Of a stretch of DNA of 60,742 nt, positions 29,704-39,069 are shown piece by piece. Source of the DNA: JAAYZK01 sp964535025 (GTDB lineage: Bacteria > Planctomycetota > Phycisphaerae > SM23-33 > FEN-1343); NCBI GenBank assembly GCA_964535025.1, contig CAZHRW010000176.1, positions 1 through 60,742 of the forward strand, written 5' to 3'. The translations under genes and the position numbers were made by a program. Position 1 is the stretch's first letter. Each line of letters begins with the position of its first letter. The notes under the pieces are model-generated. The model searched no databases. It was given only the letters and a program-made list of their open reading frames with translations, and had not been told where the DNA came from.

Positions 29704-29764
29704 AGTCGTTCGCTCCTGTGTGGAACGCCCTCGTCTATTGTCGATCATTGCCGGCGCGGGCCGG

Positions 29765-32700
29765 TCAGATGAGTCGCTTCTTTTCCAGTTGGATGTTCAG
29801 GCCCAGCCCGCGGATCTCGTTGCACAGCACGTCGAAGCTCACCGGCGTGCCGGCCTCGAGGGTATTGGTGCCCTTGACCATCGACTCGTAGATCTTGGTG
29901 CGGCCCTCGACGTCGTCGCTCTTGACGGTGAGCAGTTCCTGGAGGGTGTAGCTGGCGCCGTAGGCTTCCAGACCCCATACTTCCATCTCGCCGAAGCGCT
30001 GGCCGCCGGTCCGCGCCTTGCCGCCCAGCGGCTGCTGGGTAATCAGCGAGTACGGCCCGGTCGACCGGGCATGGATCTTGTCGTCGACGAGGTGGTGGAG
30101 CTTGTTCATGTAGATGTACCCGACGGTCACCTTCTGCTCCAGCGGCTCGCCGGTCCGCCCGTCGTAGACGACGATCTTCCCGTCGAGGGGCATCTCGGCA
30201 AGTAGTTCGCCGGTCCGACCGGCGTCCTGGATCACCGCGACATCCTCGCGGCGCTGCCGGACGTACCCGTTGGCCTCGTCGATGGCGGTGAAGATCTCCT
30301 CTTCGCCGGCGCCGTCGAACACCGGGGTGACCGCCTGGAAGCCCAGCACGGCGGCGGCCCACCCGAGGTGGGTTTCGAGGATCTGCCCGACATTCATGCG
30401 ACTCGGCACGCCCAGCGGGTTGAGGCAGATGTCCAGGGGCGTCCCATCCTCGAGGAAGGGCATGTCTTCCACCGGCAGGATGCGGGCGATCACACCCTTG
30501 TTGCCGTGACGGCCGGCCATCTTGTCGCCGACGCTCAGCGTCCGCTTGGTCGCCACGTAGACCTTGACCATCTCAAGCACGCCGTTGGGCAGCTCATCGC
30601 CCCGCTTCATGTGGGCCAGGCGGCGTTCCCGTTCGTGGATGATGCCCTGGATCTGCGGCCAGTACCGTTCGTAGACCCGCGCGGCCTGTTCCTTGGCGGC
30701 GGCCTTGGAGGTCTTGGCCCAGTCCAGCGAGAAGGTCTCGATCTGTTCCATCAGCACCGCTTCCAGATCGCTCTGGCCCACCCGCTGGCGGGTCGCCGGG
30801 TCGACCATCTCCGAACCGAGCACTTCATTCATCTCCGCGCACATGGCGCGGAAGAGATTCAGCAGCCTGCGGTTCATCTGGGCGGTATAGGCGTCCATGT
30901 CCGCCTTCAGCTCGGCCTTCTGCTCGTCGGTCATGTGCACCCGACGGCTGAACCGCTGGGTGGCGATGACGACGCCCTCCTCCCCGGCCGGCAGTGTGAG
31001 CGAGTCGTTCTTGACGTCCTCGCCGGCGCGGCCGAAGATCGCGTGGAGCAGCTTCTCCTCCGGGGACAGCTCGCTCTTGCTCTTGGGGGCCACCTTGCCC
31101 ACCAGGATGTCCCCGGGCTGGATGTGCGTGCCGACCCGGACGACGCCGTTGATGTCGAGGTTCGCCAGGGCCCGCTCCGAGACGTTCGGGATGTCGCGGG
31201 TGAACTCCTCGCGCCCGAGCTTGGTCTCGCGGATCTCCGCGTCGTAGTCCTCGATGTGGATCGAGGTGAACGTGTCGTCCTTGACGAGCTTCTCGGAGAT
31301 GAGGATGGCGTCCTCGAAGTTGTACCCGTCGAACGTCATGAACCCTACCAGCAGGTTCTTGCCCAGCGCCAGTTGGCCGTCGGCACAGGCCGGGCCGTCG
31401 GCGATGATCTCCCCGGCCTTGACCCGCTGGCCCTCGGTGACGACGGGCTTCTGGTTCAGGCAGGTCCGCTCGTTGAGGCGGGCGAACTTGCGCAGCTCGT
31501 AGGTCTCGGCGTTATCCAGGACGATCCGCTCGGCGTCGACGTACGTGACGGTGCCGGCCTTGCGGGCCCGGATCACCATGCCGCTGTTGGCCGCGACGAT
31601 CTTTTCCATGCCGGTCGACACGACCGGCGCCTCGGTGCGGACGAGCGGCACGGCCTGGCGCTGCATGTTCGAGCCCATCAGCGCCCGGTTGGCGTCGTCG
31701 TGCTCGAGGAACGGAATCAGGGCCCCCGACACGCCGACGGTCTGCTTGGGCGAGATGTCGACGTAGGCGATCTGCTCGCCCTCGACGAGGGTCACCTCGC
31801 CGCGGTCCCGGGCGAGTTGCGACCCGTCGGGGATCGACGTACGGACCTTGCCGCCGTCCTCGCCCCGGATGACCTCCGGCGGCGCCAGGGCCAGCTTCAT
31901 CTCCTCGTCGGCGCGGAGATACTCGACATCCTCGGTGATCTTCCCCTTGGTCACCTTGCGGTAGGGCGTCACCAGGAACCCGTAGGCGTCGACCTCGGAA
32001 TAGATGCTCAGCGAGCTGATCAGGCCGATGTTGTTGCCCTCGGGCGTTTCGATCGGGCAGATGCGCCCGTAGTGGCTGATGTGCACATCGCGCACCTCGA
32101 ACCCGGCCCGCTTGCGGTTCAGGCCGCCGGGGCCCAGCGCCGAGAGGCGCCGCTCGTGGGTCAACTGGCTCAGCGGGTTGGTCTGGTCGACCACCTGGCT
32201 CAGTTCGCTGCGGCCGAAGAAGAAGTCGATGCTCGACGAGACGCTCTTGGAGTTGACCAGTTCGGCGATCTTGGTGATGCTCTCCTGGTCCTTCATGCTC
32301 ATGCGTTCCTGGACCGTCCGCCGCAGCTTGAGGAACCCCTTGCGCAGCTCGTCGGTGGCCAGTTCGTCGATGGTCCGCAGCCGGCGGTTGCCGAGGTGGT
32401 CGATGTCGTCGACCACGCCCTCGCCGCTGCGGAGGGCGAAGATGTACTTGAGGCAGTGGATGAAGTCCGCCGGCCGCAGGACCAGGTCGTTCTCGTCGAT
32501 GTCCAGGTCGAACTTGCGGTTGATGCGGAACCGCCCCACCTGCCCGAGCCGGTAGCGGTTGTCGTCGTAGAACTTCTCCTCGAACAGCGTCTTGGCCTTG
32601 TCCAACTGCGGCGGGTTGCCCGGGCGCAGGCGGCTGTACAGCCGCAGCAGCGCCGTGTCGTGGCTGTCGGCGGCATCCTCGGACAGGGTGTTGAGGATCA

Positions 32701-33535
32701 GCGGGTCGGCAACCTTCTTGACCACCGCGACCTTCTTGATCGACGACGCCTGCACGCGGGTGAGCGCCTCGCCGATCTGGTTGCCCGCCTCCACCAGCAG
32801 TTCGCCGCTCTCGGGATCCACGATCGCCTCGACGGCGTACATCTGCGGCTTGAGCTGGGTGACGGTCACGTCGCTGACCGGGTAGAACTCCCGGATGATC
32901 GCCTCGCTCGTGCCGTACTTCTCATCCATCGCCCGCAGAAACGTCGTGGCCGGGATCTTGCTCGACTGATCGATCCGGATCGCCAGCGAGTCCTTCTTCG
33001 TGACGGCCAGCTCGATCCAACTGCCCCGCTCGGGGATGATCCGCGCGCCGTGCAGCGGCCGGTCCGATTCGGCCATCTCCACCGTGAAGTCCACGCCCGG
33101 CGACCGGTGCAACTGGCTGACGATCACCCGCTCGGCGCCGTTGATGATGAACTCCCCGCCGCCGATCATGATCGGCATCTCGCCGACGTAGATCGCTTCC
33201 TCCAGCACGTCCTCCCGCTCGCTCATGCGCAGGCGGCAGGTGATCCGGAACGGCTTGCCGTACGTCAGCCGCAACTGGCGACACTCGTCCGGCGTGTAGC
33301 GGGGCTCACCCAGATCGTAGTCGACGTACTCCAACACCATCGACTCGTCGTAACTCGTGATGGGGAAGATCTCTTTGAGCAGCCCTTCCAGGCCCTCGCT
33401 CTTCCGTTTCGCCGCCGCCACGTCCTCCTGCAGGAAGCGCGCGTAGCTGGCCGTCTGAATCTTGATCAGATCCGGAATGGGGACCGCGTCGCCGATCTTG
33501 GAAAAATCCCTGACTCGTTCCATGCGAAACATCAT
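29765..33535 (-). CDS. rpoB: RNA polymerase beta subunit
   Basis: A 1256-residue beta subunit. The rifampicin pocket reads FGRSELSQVVDQTNPLSQ then THERRLSALGPGG, keeping the Gln, Asp, His, Arg and Ser positions linked to rifampicin sensitivity. Other marks are HYGRICPIETPEGNNIGLIS, KMAGRHGNKGV and the C-terminal GGQRFGEMEVWGLEAYGA. The start is the first ATG of MMFRMERVRDFSK. It follows rplL after 230 bp that hold a promoter and a leader hairpin. Confidence 0.98.
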   Translation of the reverse strand: MMFRMERVRDFSKIGDAVPIPDLIKIQTASYARFLQEDVAAAKRKSEGLEGLLKEIFPITSYDESMVLEYVDYDLGEPRYTPDECRQLRLTYGKPFRITCRLRMSEREDVLEEAIYVGEMPIMIGGGEFIINGAERVIVSQLHRSPGVDFTVEMAESDRPLHGARIIPERGSWIELAVTKKDSLAIRIDQSSKIPATTFLRAMDEKYGTSEAIIREFYPVSDVTVTQLKPQMYAVEAIVDPESGELLVEAGNQIGEALTRVQASSIKKVAVVKKVADPLILNTLSEDAADSHDTALLRLYSRLRPGNPPQLDKAKTLFEEKFYDDNRYRLGQVGRFRINRKFDLDIDENDLVLRPADFIHCLKYIFALRSGEGVVDDIDHLGNRRLRTIDELATDELRKGFLKLRRTVQERMSMKDQESITKIAELVNSKSVSSSIDFFFGRSELSQVVDQTNPLSQLTHERRLSALGPGGLNRKRAGFEVRDVHISHYGRICPIETPEGNNIGLISSLSIYSEVDAYGFLVTPYRKVTKGKITEDVEYLRADEEMKLALAPPEVIRGEDGGKVRTSIPDGSQLARDRGEVTLVEGEQIAYVDISPKQTVGVSGALIPFLEHDDANRALMGSNMQRQAVPLVRTEAPVVSTGMEKIVAANSGMVIRARKAGTVTYVDAERIVLDNAETYELRKFARLNERTCLNQKPVVTEGQRVKAGEIIADGPACADGQLALGKNLLVGFMTFDGYNFEDAILISEKLVKDDTFTSIHIEDYDAEIRETKLGREEFTRDIPNVSERALANLDINGVVRVGTHIQPGDILVGKVAPKSKSELSPEEKLLHAIFGRAGEDVKNDSLTLPAGEEGVVIATQRFSRRVHMTDEQKAELKADMDAYTAQMNRRLLNLFRAMCAEMNEVLGSEMVDPATRQRVGQSDLEAVLMEQIETFSLDWAKTSKAAAKEQAARVYERYWPQIQGIIHERERRLAHMKRGDELPNGVLEMVKVYVATKRTLSVGDKMAGRHGNKGVIARILPVEDMPFLEDGTPLDICLNPLGVPSRMNVGQILETHLGWAAAVLGFQAVTPVFDGAGEEEIFTAIDEANGYVRQRREDVAVIQDAGRTGELLAEMPLDGKIVVYDGRTGEPLEQKVTVGYIYMNKLHHLVDDKIHARSTGPYSLITQQPLGGKARTGGQRFGEMEVWGLEAYGASYTLQELLTVKSDDVEGRTKIYESMVKGTNTLEAGTPVSFDVLCNEIRGLGLNIQLEKKRLI

Positions 33536-33572
33536 CTTGACCCTCGATCTGGATCACCCAGCGCTGCACGCC

Positions 33573-33604
33573 GGCTGGCGATCTCGTCGAAACGACCGCC
33601 AGCC
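33573..33604 (-). promoter_or_regulatory. Leader hairpin before rpoB
   Basis: GGCTGGCG and CGCCAGCC form an 8-bp stem around a 16-nt loop in the untranslated leader about 40 nt before the rpoB ATG. It may act in attenuation between rplL and rpoB, as known in other bacteria; this role is inferred. Confidence 0.4.
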
Positions 33605-33733
33605 GCATGATGTATGGTCAACGCCCTCGGGGGCGATTCGGTGAATACGAAACAGCGCACAGAGATCGCCTGCTCTCCCGGCATCCAACCGAGCGAAGTA
33701 GGCGACCTCCGGCGCGATTTAACGATATACTCT

Positions 33734-33761
33734 ATTGTAGCGCCCCATCAGCGTCAGGCAA
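33734..33761 (-). promoter_or_regulatory. Promoter-like element for rpoBC
   Basis: On the minus strand TTGCCT (33761-33756), 16 bp, then TACAAT (33739-33734) starts right at the end of rplL. It gives a leader of about 190 nt before rpoB. Confidence 0.5.
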
Positions 33762-33767
33762 CTACCA

Positions 33768-34187
33768 CTACTTCAGTTCGACCGTCCCGCCGGCTTCTTC
33801 CAGGGCCTTCTTGGCCTCTTCGGCCTCGTCCTTGCTGACGCCTTCCTTGACCGGCTTGGGCGCCCCGTCGACCAGCTCCTTGGCTTCCTTGAGGCCCAGG
33901 TTCGTCAGGGCGCGGACGGCCTTGATCACCTGGATCTTCTTGTCGCCGGCATCCTTGAGGACCACGTCGAAGCTGGTCTGCTCTTCCGCCTCGGCGGCGC
34001 CGCCTTCGCCACCGGCGGCCGGCCCAGCCATCATTACGGCTCCGCCGGCGGCCGGTTCGATCTCGTAGGTATCTTTCAGGTACGCCGCCAGGTCCACCGC
34101 CTGCTTGAGCGTCAGTTCCGCCAGCTTGTCGCCCAGTTCCTTGATCTGGGGGGCGACCTCTTTGGTCTCAACAGCTTCGTCCGCCAT
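33768..34187 (-). CDS. rplL: 50S ribosomal protein L7/L12
   Basis: A 139-residue L7/L12: an N-terminal dimerisation helix region (IKELGDKLAELTLKQAVDLA), a Gly/Ala-rich hinge, and the factor-binding C-terminal domain (IQVIKAVRALTNLGLKEAKELVD). The ATG at 34187 has GGAG 6 nt upstream. It is longer than the usual ~120-130 residues because of the N-terminus and hinge. In the gap to rplJ a GAGGC/GCCTC hairpin occurs (about 34230-34248). Confidence 0.95.
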   Translation of the reverse strand: MADEAVETKEVAPQIKELGDKLAELTLKQAVDLAAYLKDTYEIEPAAGGAVMMAGPAAGGEGGAAEAEEQTSFDVVLKDAGDKKIQVIKAVRALTNLGLKEAKELVDGAPKPVKEGVSKDEAEEAKKALEEAGGTVELK

Positions 34188-34305
34188 GTCCAACTCCAGT
34201 CTATGTCAACGTCAACGCGACCTGATAGGTGAGGCTCCCATAGCCTCATTTAACCCAGCCGGGCCAATCCGCAGTCGCTGATGCTCTTGTTACCGGCCCA
34301 CCGCC

Positions 34306-34836
34306 TCACGCCTCGGCCGTCTCGCCGCGCTCTTGGAGCGCCTTGAGGATCCCGCCGATCATGCCGCCGGGGCCGAGCAGGGCGCCGACCAGCCGGCCGC
34401 CGGGCCCGAGGGCCGCCCCGGCCAGCGTGCCCAGGGCTTCGCCGCGGGTGGGCAGCTTGCTGAGCTGCTCGACCCGCTCGGGGCCGGCGTAGACCTCCCC
34501 GTCCATGTAAGCGCCCTTGACGCTCAGGGTGGGGATCTTCTTGGCCCGACCGAGGATCTCCCGGACCACGTCCACGACGCTCTCGGCGCCGAACGCCACC
34601 GCGCTGGGGCCGTCGAGCAGCTCGGCGGCCGCTTCGAGGCCCAGGTCGTCGAAGGCCTGGCGGGCCATGGCGTTCTTGACAACCATCACGTGGATGTCTT
34701 TCTCGAGCAGTTCGCGGCGGAGACGGTTATTGGTGTTGCCGTCGATGCCGATGACGCTCACGACCGCCATGTCGCTGACGCCTTCCAGGCGCCGGTGGAT
34801 CTCTTTACGAATGAGGTTCTTGACTGGTTTGCTCAT
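34306..34836 (-). CDS. rplJ: 50S ribosomal protein L10
   Basis: A 176-residue L10 (MSKPVKNLIRKEIHRRL; KNAMARQAFDDLG; GGEVYAG-like GEVYAGPERVEQLSKLPTRGE). Its C-terminal helix (GGILKALQERGE) anchors the L7/L12 stalk dimers. It begins 14 bp after rplA. Confidence 0.95.
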   Translation of the reverse strand: MSKPVKNLIRKEIHRRLEGVSDMAVVSVIGIDGNTNNRLRRELLEKDIHVMVVKNAMARQAFDDLGLEAAAELLDGPSAVAFGAESVVDVVREILGRAKKIPTLSVKGAYMDGEVYAGPERVEQLSKLPTRGEALGTLAGAALGPGGRLVGALLGPGGMIGGILKALQERGETAEA

Positions 34837-34850
34837 TGCCGTACCGCCTG

Positions 34851-35531
34851 TCAGACCTCGACGGGGACCGCGGGGGTCATCGTCGCGGTGATGAAAACTT
34901 TCTTGAAATACGTACCCTTGGCCGCCGCGGGCCGGCGCCGTCGGATGTGCTCGATGAAGAACTCGGCGTTCTCGGTGAGCGTTTGGGGCTCGAAGCTCAT
35001 CTTGCCGATCGGCACCTGGATGTTCCCGCCTGGGTCGTTGCGATACTCCAGCCTGCCGGCGCTGAATTCGGAGACGGCCTGGGCGACCTCCGTCGTGACG
35101 GTCCCGCTCTTGGGGCTGGGCATCTTACCCTGCGGGCCCAGGACGCGTCCCAGACGGCTGACCAGGCGCATCATCGGCGGGGTGGCGACGGCGACGTCGA
35201 AGTCCATCCACCCATCCTGCACCTTCTTGACCAGCTCTTCCCCGCCGGCGTCCACCGCCCCGGCCGCCTTGGCCGCCTCCACATCGGGGCCTTCGCAGAA
35301 GGCGACCACCTTCTTGCTGGCGCCGACGCCGTGCGGCAGCGACACCGACCCGCGGAGGGCCTGGTCGGCCTGACGGGGGTCGATCCCGAGGCTCATCACC
35401 ATTTCGACGGTCTGGTCGAACTTGGTTTTCTGGAAGCCCAGCAGGCACTGGACGGCCTGCGGGACGGGCACCGGCGCGGGCGGGACCTTTTCCAGGTCCG
35501 TCCGCCAGCGTTTGCCATGCTTGTTCGCCAT
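34851..35531 (-). CDS. rplA: 50S ribosomal protein L1
   Basis: A 226-residue L1 with KTKFDQTVEMVMSLGIDPRQADQ, LGRVLGPQGKMPSPKSGTVT and GNIQVPIGKMSFEPQTLTEN. It forms the E-site stalk and represses the rplKA mRNA in E. coli. The ATG at 35531 has GGAG 6 nt upstream. It begins 104 bp after rplK. Confidence 0.95.
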   Translation of the reverse strand: MANKHGKRWRTDLEKVPPAPVPVPQAVQCLLGFQKTKFDQTVEMVMSLGIDPRQADQALRGSVSLPHGVGASKKVVAFCEGPDVEAAKAAGAVDAGGEELVKKVQDGWMDFDVAVATPPMMRLVSRLGRVLGPQGKMPSPKSGTVTTEVAQAVSEFSAGRLEYRNDPGGNIQVPIGKMSFEPQTLTENAEFFIEHIRRRRPAAAKGTYFKKVFITATMTPAVPVEV

Positions 35532-35635
35532 GGACAACTCCTTTCGCCGCCGCGGCGGCTCCCACTGGATTGGGGGTCCGTGGTCCGACCCTCAAAGGTT
35601 GCGCCGTCCGCACCGCGGCGCGGCGCACGATGGTT

Positions 35636-36061
35636 TCAGTCCGTCACCTCCAACCCCATGGACCGCGCCGTGCCCATCACCTGCCGGCACGCCGCGTCGA
35701 GGTCGAAGGCGTTCAGATCGGCCTTTTTCGTCTCGGCGATGGTCCGCACCTGGTCCATGGTGACGCTGCCGACCTTCTCGGTATGCGGGACGCCGGAGCC
35801 CTTGGCGATGCCGGCGGCCTGCTTGAGCAGCACCGCCGCCGGCGGGCTCTTGACCTCGAAGGTGAACGTCCGATCGCCGTAGACGCTGATCACGACGGGG
35901 ATCGGCATCCCGTTGGCCTCGCGGGTTCGCTCGTTGAACTGCGAGACGAACTGTCCGATATTGACCCCGTGCTGGCCCAGGGCCGGCCCGATGGGCGGGG
36001 CGGGGGTGGCCTGTCCGCCGGGGGCCTGCAACTTGATGATCGCTGCAACTTCTTTCGCCAT
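35636..36061 (-). CDS. rplK: 50S ribosomal protein L11
   Basis: A 141-residue L11 (IIKLQAPGGQATPAPPIGPALGQ is the proline-rich thiopeptide-binding N-domain; KSPPAAVLLKQAAGI; GTARSMGLEV). It is part of the GTPase-associated centre and needed for RelA activation in other bacteria. The 140-bp gap to nusG may hold a leader. Confidence 0.96.
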   Translation of the reverse strand: MAKEVAAIIKLQAPGGQATPAPPIGPALGQHGVNIGQFVSQFNERTREANGMPIPVVISVYGDRTFTFEVKSPPAAVLLKQAAGIAKGSGVPHTEKVGSVTMDQVRTIAETKKADLNAFDLDAACRQVMGTARSMGLEVTD

Positions 36062-36201
36062 GGTCTTGACTCTTCTGTTGGGTCCGCCGCCCCTGCCGGG
36101 GCCGCCGGTCGTCAGGTCTCTCGGGTCGTCCCGCCGCACCCCTGACGGCAGGCATCGAGCCCGTCACTTTTCGTCTCAAGGTCCCCCGTTCCCGCTGGCG
36201 G

Positions 36202-36756
36202 TCAGGCCTTTTCCACCTGCCAGTATTCCAACTCCACGGGGGTGGCGCGGCCGAAGATGGTGACGATGACGCGGACCAGGCCCTTGTCGGCCAGGACCTC
36301 GTCGACGGTGCCCTCGAAGTTCTCGAAAGCGCCTTCCTTGATCTTCACCGCGTCGCCCTTTTCGAACTCCACCTGCATCGTCGCCGCCTCCTCGGGGCGG
36401 TCGACCTGCATGAGCATCTTGTCCACGTCGGCGGCATCCATCGGGGTCGGCTTGCCGGCCGAGCCGATGAAATCGCCGACGCCCATCGTTTCCTTGATCA
36501 GGAACCAGGCGTCCTCGCCGATCGAGCCGTCCTCGCCCAGTTCCATCTCGATGAAGACGTAGCCGGGATACATCTTCCGCTCGACGAACTTCTTATCGCC
36601 GGGCTTGCGCTGGGGCTTGGGCCGTCGTTCGGTCGGGACGATGATCCGTCCGACGATGTCCTCGAGCCCTTCGATTTTGACTTTCCGTTCCAGCGCGTCG
36701 CGCACCGACATTTCCTTGTTGGACGCAACTCGCAGAACGTACCATTGCTTAGCCAT
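36202..36756 (-). CDS. nusG: Transcription elongation factor NusG
   Basis: A 184-residue NusG with the NGN domain (MAKQWYVLRVASNKEMSVRD; PGYVFIEMEL; VGDFIGSAGKPTPM) and a C-terminal KOW domain (FEKGDAVKIKEGAFENFEGTV). It increases processivity and can couple RNA polymerase to Rho or S10. It lies 37 bp after secE. Confidence 0.96.
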   Translation of the reverse strand: MAKQWYVLRVASNKEMSVRDALERKVKIEGLEDIVGRIIVPTERRPKPQRKPGDKKFVERKMYPGYVFIEMELGEDGSIGEDAWFLIKETMGVGDFIGSAGKPTPMDAADVDKMLMQVDRPEEAATMQVEFEKGDAVKIKEGAFENFEGTVDEVLADKGLVRVIVTIFGRATPVELEYWQVEKA

Positions 36757-36793
36757 CTGCAGCCATTCCCACCGGCGGCGCGGGCGACGTCGG

Positions 36794-37189
36794 CTACTGC
36801 GCCGACCGCAGGACGCCGACCGCGAAGAAGAACCTCTGAAAGACGATATCCACGACGTACAGCATCGCCGCGAGGATGAACGTCGCGAACACCACCACCT
36901 TGGTCGAGCCGATCACTTCCTTGCGGCTCGACCAGGCCACCTTCTTCATCTCGCCCTCGGTGGCGATCAGGAAATCGGCCCGGGGGCTTCGATAAACGAC
37001 GGTGAACACCACGTACGTCACCGCCACGCCGAGCACCACCGGCAGCAGGAACTCGATGACCACCTGAGTGTGGGCCAGCATGCCCTTCAGCCACCACATC
37101 CCGGCCACCACGAGGATCAGCGCGCCGGCGAACGTGCCGCGGCGGGTGTACTTGCCCTGGTTGGGCTTATAGATGTCAAACGCTCCCAC
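36794..37189 (-). CDS. secE: Protein translocase subunit SecE
   Basis: A 131-residue SecE-like protein with three hydrophobic segments (about residues 20-35, 45-65 and 100-125). The conserved SecE core is FLIATEGEMKKVAWSSRKEVIGSTKVV, followed by the essential last transmembrane helix. The start is GTG at 37189 (MGAFDIYKPNQ). It clamps SecY. It is longer than one-helix SecE, as in several phyla. It is placed before nusG as usual. Confidence 0.9.
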   Translation of the reverse strand: MGAFDIYKPNQGKYTRRGTFAGALILVVAGMWWLKGMLAHTQVVIEFLLPVVLGVAVTYVVFTVVYRSPRADFLIATEGEMKKVAWSSRKEVIGSTKVVVFATFILAAMLYVVDIVFQRFFFAVGVLRSAQ

Positions 37190-37256
37190 GTTCGGGCACC
37201 TCGCAAAACAGGGGGCGACGGCGTGGTCGCCGCGTCGCCCCGGACCTCGACATCAC

Positions 37257-37329
37257 CACGGCAGGGAGGACTTGAACCCCCAACCTGCGGTTTTGGAAAC
37301 CGCTGCTCTGCCAATTGAGCTACTGCCGT
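37257..37329 (-). tRNA. tRNA-Trp(CCA)
   Basis: A complete 73-nt cloverleaf: acceptor ACGGCAG / CTGCCGT with discriminator G, D arm AGCTCAATTGGCAGAGC, anticodon loop TTCCAAA (CCA) and T loop GTTCAAG. It sits between rpmG and secE, as in E. coli and many other bacteria. Confidence 0.95.
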
Positions 37330-37434
37330 ATCCGATCAGCGACGCGGCGCGTCTCCGTCGGACGGAGACGCGCCACGCACCGATCCTGGTTGTCAGGACG
37401 TCCCGCGCCGCCTCACGGGGCGGGCGGGATTCGA

Positions 37435-37602
37435 CTATTTCTTCTTGGTCTTGTGCAGGGTATGGGTTCGCTCGCGGGGGCAGAACTTCTTCAGTTCCAG
37501 CTTGCCGCCCCCGCCCTGGGTGCGGACCTGGGTCCGGTAGTTCAGCTCGCCGCACTCGCTGCATTGCAGCCACACGTATTCCCGCGGAGAGGCCTTGGCC
37601 AT
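37435..37602 (-). CDS. rpmG: 50S ribosomal protein L33
   Basis: A 55-residue L33 (REYVWLQCSECGELNYRTQ; LELKKFCPRERTHTLHK). The first zinc knuckle C-x2-C is intact. The second keeps only one Cys (FCPRERTHT where zinc forms have C-x2-C), so zinc binding is probably lost or altered. The start is ATG 37602. It lies between tuf and tRNA-Trp. Confidence 0.93.
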   Translation of the reverse strand: MAKASPREYVWLQCSECGELNYRTQVRTQGGGGKLELKKFCPRERTHTLHKTKKK

Positions 37603-37677
37603 CGCTCTGCTCCAAGTCTTTGTTCGCCGCACCGCCGCGGCCCCGCGCAGGGCAGGGCGGCGGCGGGTGGCGGCGCG

Positions 37678-38886
37678 TTACTCGAGGATCTTGGTCACCA
37701 CGCCGGCGCCGACGGTCCGGCCGCCCTCGCGGATGGCGAACCGCAGGCCCTCTTCCATGGCGATCTCGGTGTTGAGCAGCTCGACTTCCATGGTGACGTT
37801 GTCGCCGGGCATGCACATCTCGGCGCCGCCGAGCAGATTGATCGTGCCGGTCACGTCGGTGGTGCGGAAGTAGAACTGCGGGCGGTACCCGCTGAAGAAG
37901 GGGCTGTGCCGGCCGCCCTCTTCCTTGGTCAGCACGTAGACCTCGCCCTCGAACTTCCGGTGCGGGGTGATCGAGCCGGGCTTGGCCAGCACCTGCCCGC
38001 GCTCCAGCTCGTTCTTTTCGATGCCCCGCAGCAGGCAGCCGACATTGTCGCCGGCCTGGCCCTGCTCCAGCAGCTTGTTGAACATCTCGACGCCCGTGAC
38101 GGTCGTCGTGCGGGTCTCGCCGAGGCCGACGATCTCGACCTGGTCGCCGACCTTGATGATGCCGCGCTCGATACGCCCGGTGCCCACGGTGCCGCGACCC
38201 TTGATGGAGAAGACGTCCTCGATGGGCATCAGGAAGGGCTTGTCGACCTCGCGCAACGGCTCGGGGATGTAGCTGTCCAGGGCGTCCATGAGCTCCTGGA
38301 TGCACTGGGTCTTCTCGGGATCCTCGGGATGCTCGATGGCTTGGGACGCCGAGCCCTTGATGACGGGGGCGTTATCGCCGTCGAACTCGTACTTGCTGAG
38401 CAGTTCGCGGACTTCCAGCTCGACCAGCTCGAGCAGTTCCTCGTCGTCGACCAGGTCGACCTTGTTGAGGAACACCACCAGCGCCGGCACGTTCACCTGG
38501 CGGCTGAGCAGCACGTGCTCGCGGGTCTGGGGCATGGGCCCGTCGGCGGCCGAGACGACGAGGATCGCCCCGTCCATCTGCGCGGCGCCGGTGATCATGT
38601 TCTTGACGTAATCGGCGTGCCCGGGGCAGTCCACGTGGGCGTAGTGCCGGGTCTCCGTTTCGTACTCCTGGTGGCTGGTGGCGATCGTCAGAATCTTCGT
38701 CGCATCACGGCGGCCCTGGCTCTCGGAGGCCTTGGCCACTTCGTCATACGAGACGCTCTTGGCCAGCCCCTTGGCAGCTTGGACCATCGTGATCGCGGCG
38801 GTCAGGGTCGTCTTGCCGTGGTCCACGTGACCGATCGTGCCGACGTTCACGTGGGGCTTCGTACGTTCAAAGACCTCCTTGGCCAT
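37678..38886 (-). CDS. tuf: Translation elongation factor Tu
   Basis: A 402-residue EF-Tu with GHVDHGKTT, DCPGHADY, NKVD and the EF-Tu domains II and III. Domain I switch I differs from the textbook form: where most EF-Tu have RGITI the sequence is ATKILTIATSHQEYE, preceded by ASESQGRRD. The threonine that binds Mg stays, but Arg-Gly is replaced by Lys-Ile. The second half (FFSGYRPQFYFRTTDVTG) is canonical. It delivers aminoacyl-tRNA to the ribosome. It lies directly after three tRNA genes. Confidence 0.97.
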   Translation of the reverse strand: MAKEVFERTKPHVNVGTIGHVDHGKTTLTAAITMVQAAKGLAKSVSYDEVAKASESQGRRDATKILTIATSHQEYETETRHYAHVDCPGHADYVKNMITGAAQMDGAILVVSAADGPMPQTREHVLLSRQVNVPALVVFLNKVDLVDDEELLELVELEVRELLSKYEFDGDNAPVIKGSASQAIEHPEDPEKTQCIQELMDALDSYIPEPLREVDKPFLMPIEDVFSIKGRGTVGTGRIERGIIKVGDQVEIVGLGETRTTTVTGVEMFNKLLEQGQAGDNVGCLLRGIEKNELERGQVLAKPGSITPHRKFEGEVYVLTKEEGGRHSPFFSGYRPQFYFRTTDVTGTINLLGGAEMCMPGDNVTMEVELLNTEIAMEEGLRFAIREGGRTVGAGVVTKILE

Positions 38887-38997
38887 GGTCGTTGCTCCTG
38901 CTTCGTTGCGTTTCCACGGGCCCAAGCCTTCGCCGGGCCCCAATCCTGTTGAATTTCGTCTATCCAGTCGTCGCGGCCGGGCCCTGGTGCCCGCCGA

Positions 38998-39069
<72 letters not shown>

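Noticed and set aside
30368..33610. Very long plus-strand frames opposite the ribosomal and polymerase genes
   Set aside because: Antisense shadows of conserved minus-strand genes in GC-rich DNA; the same holds for 3244-5025, 5943-8207, 27373-29772 and 47572-53151.
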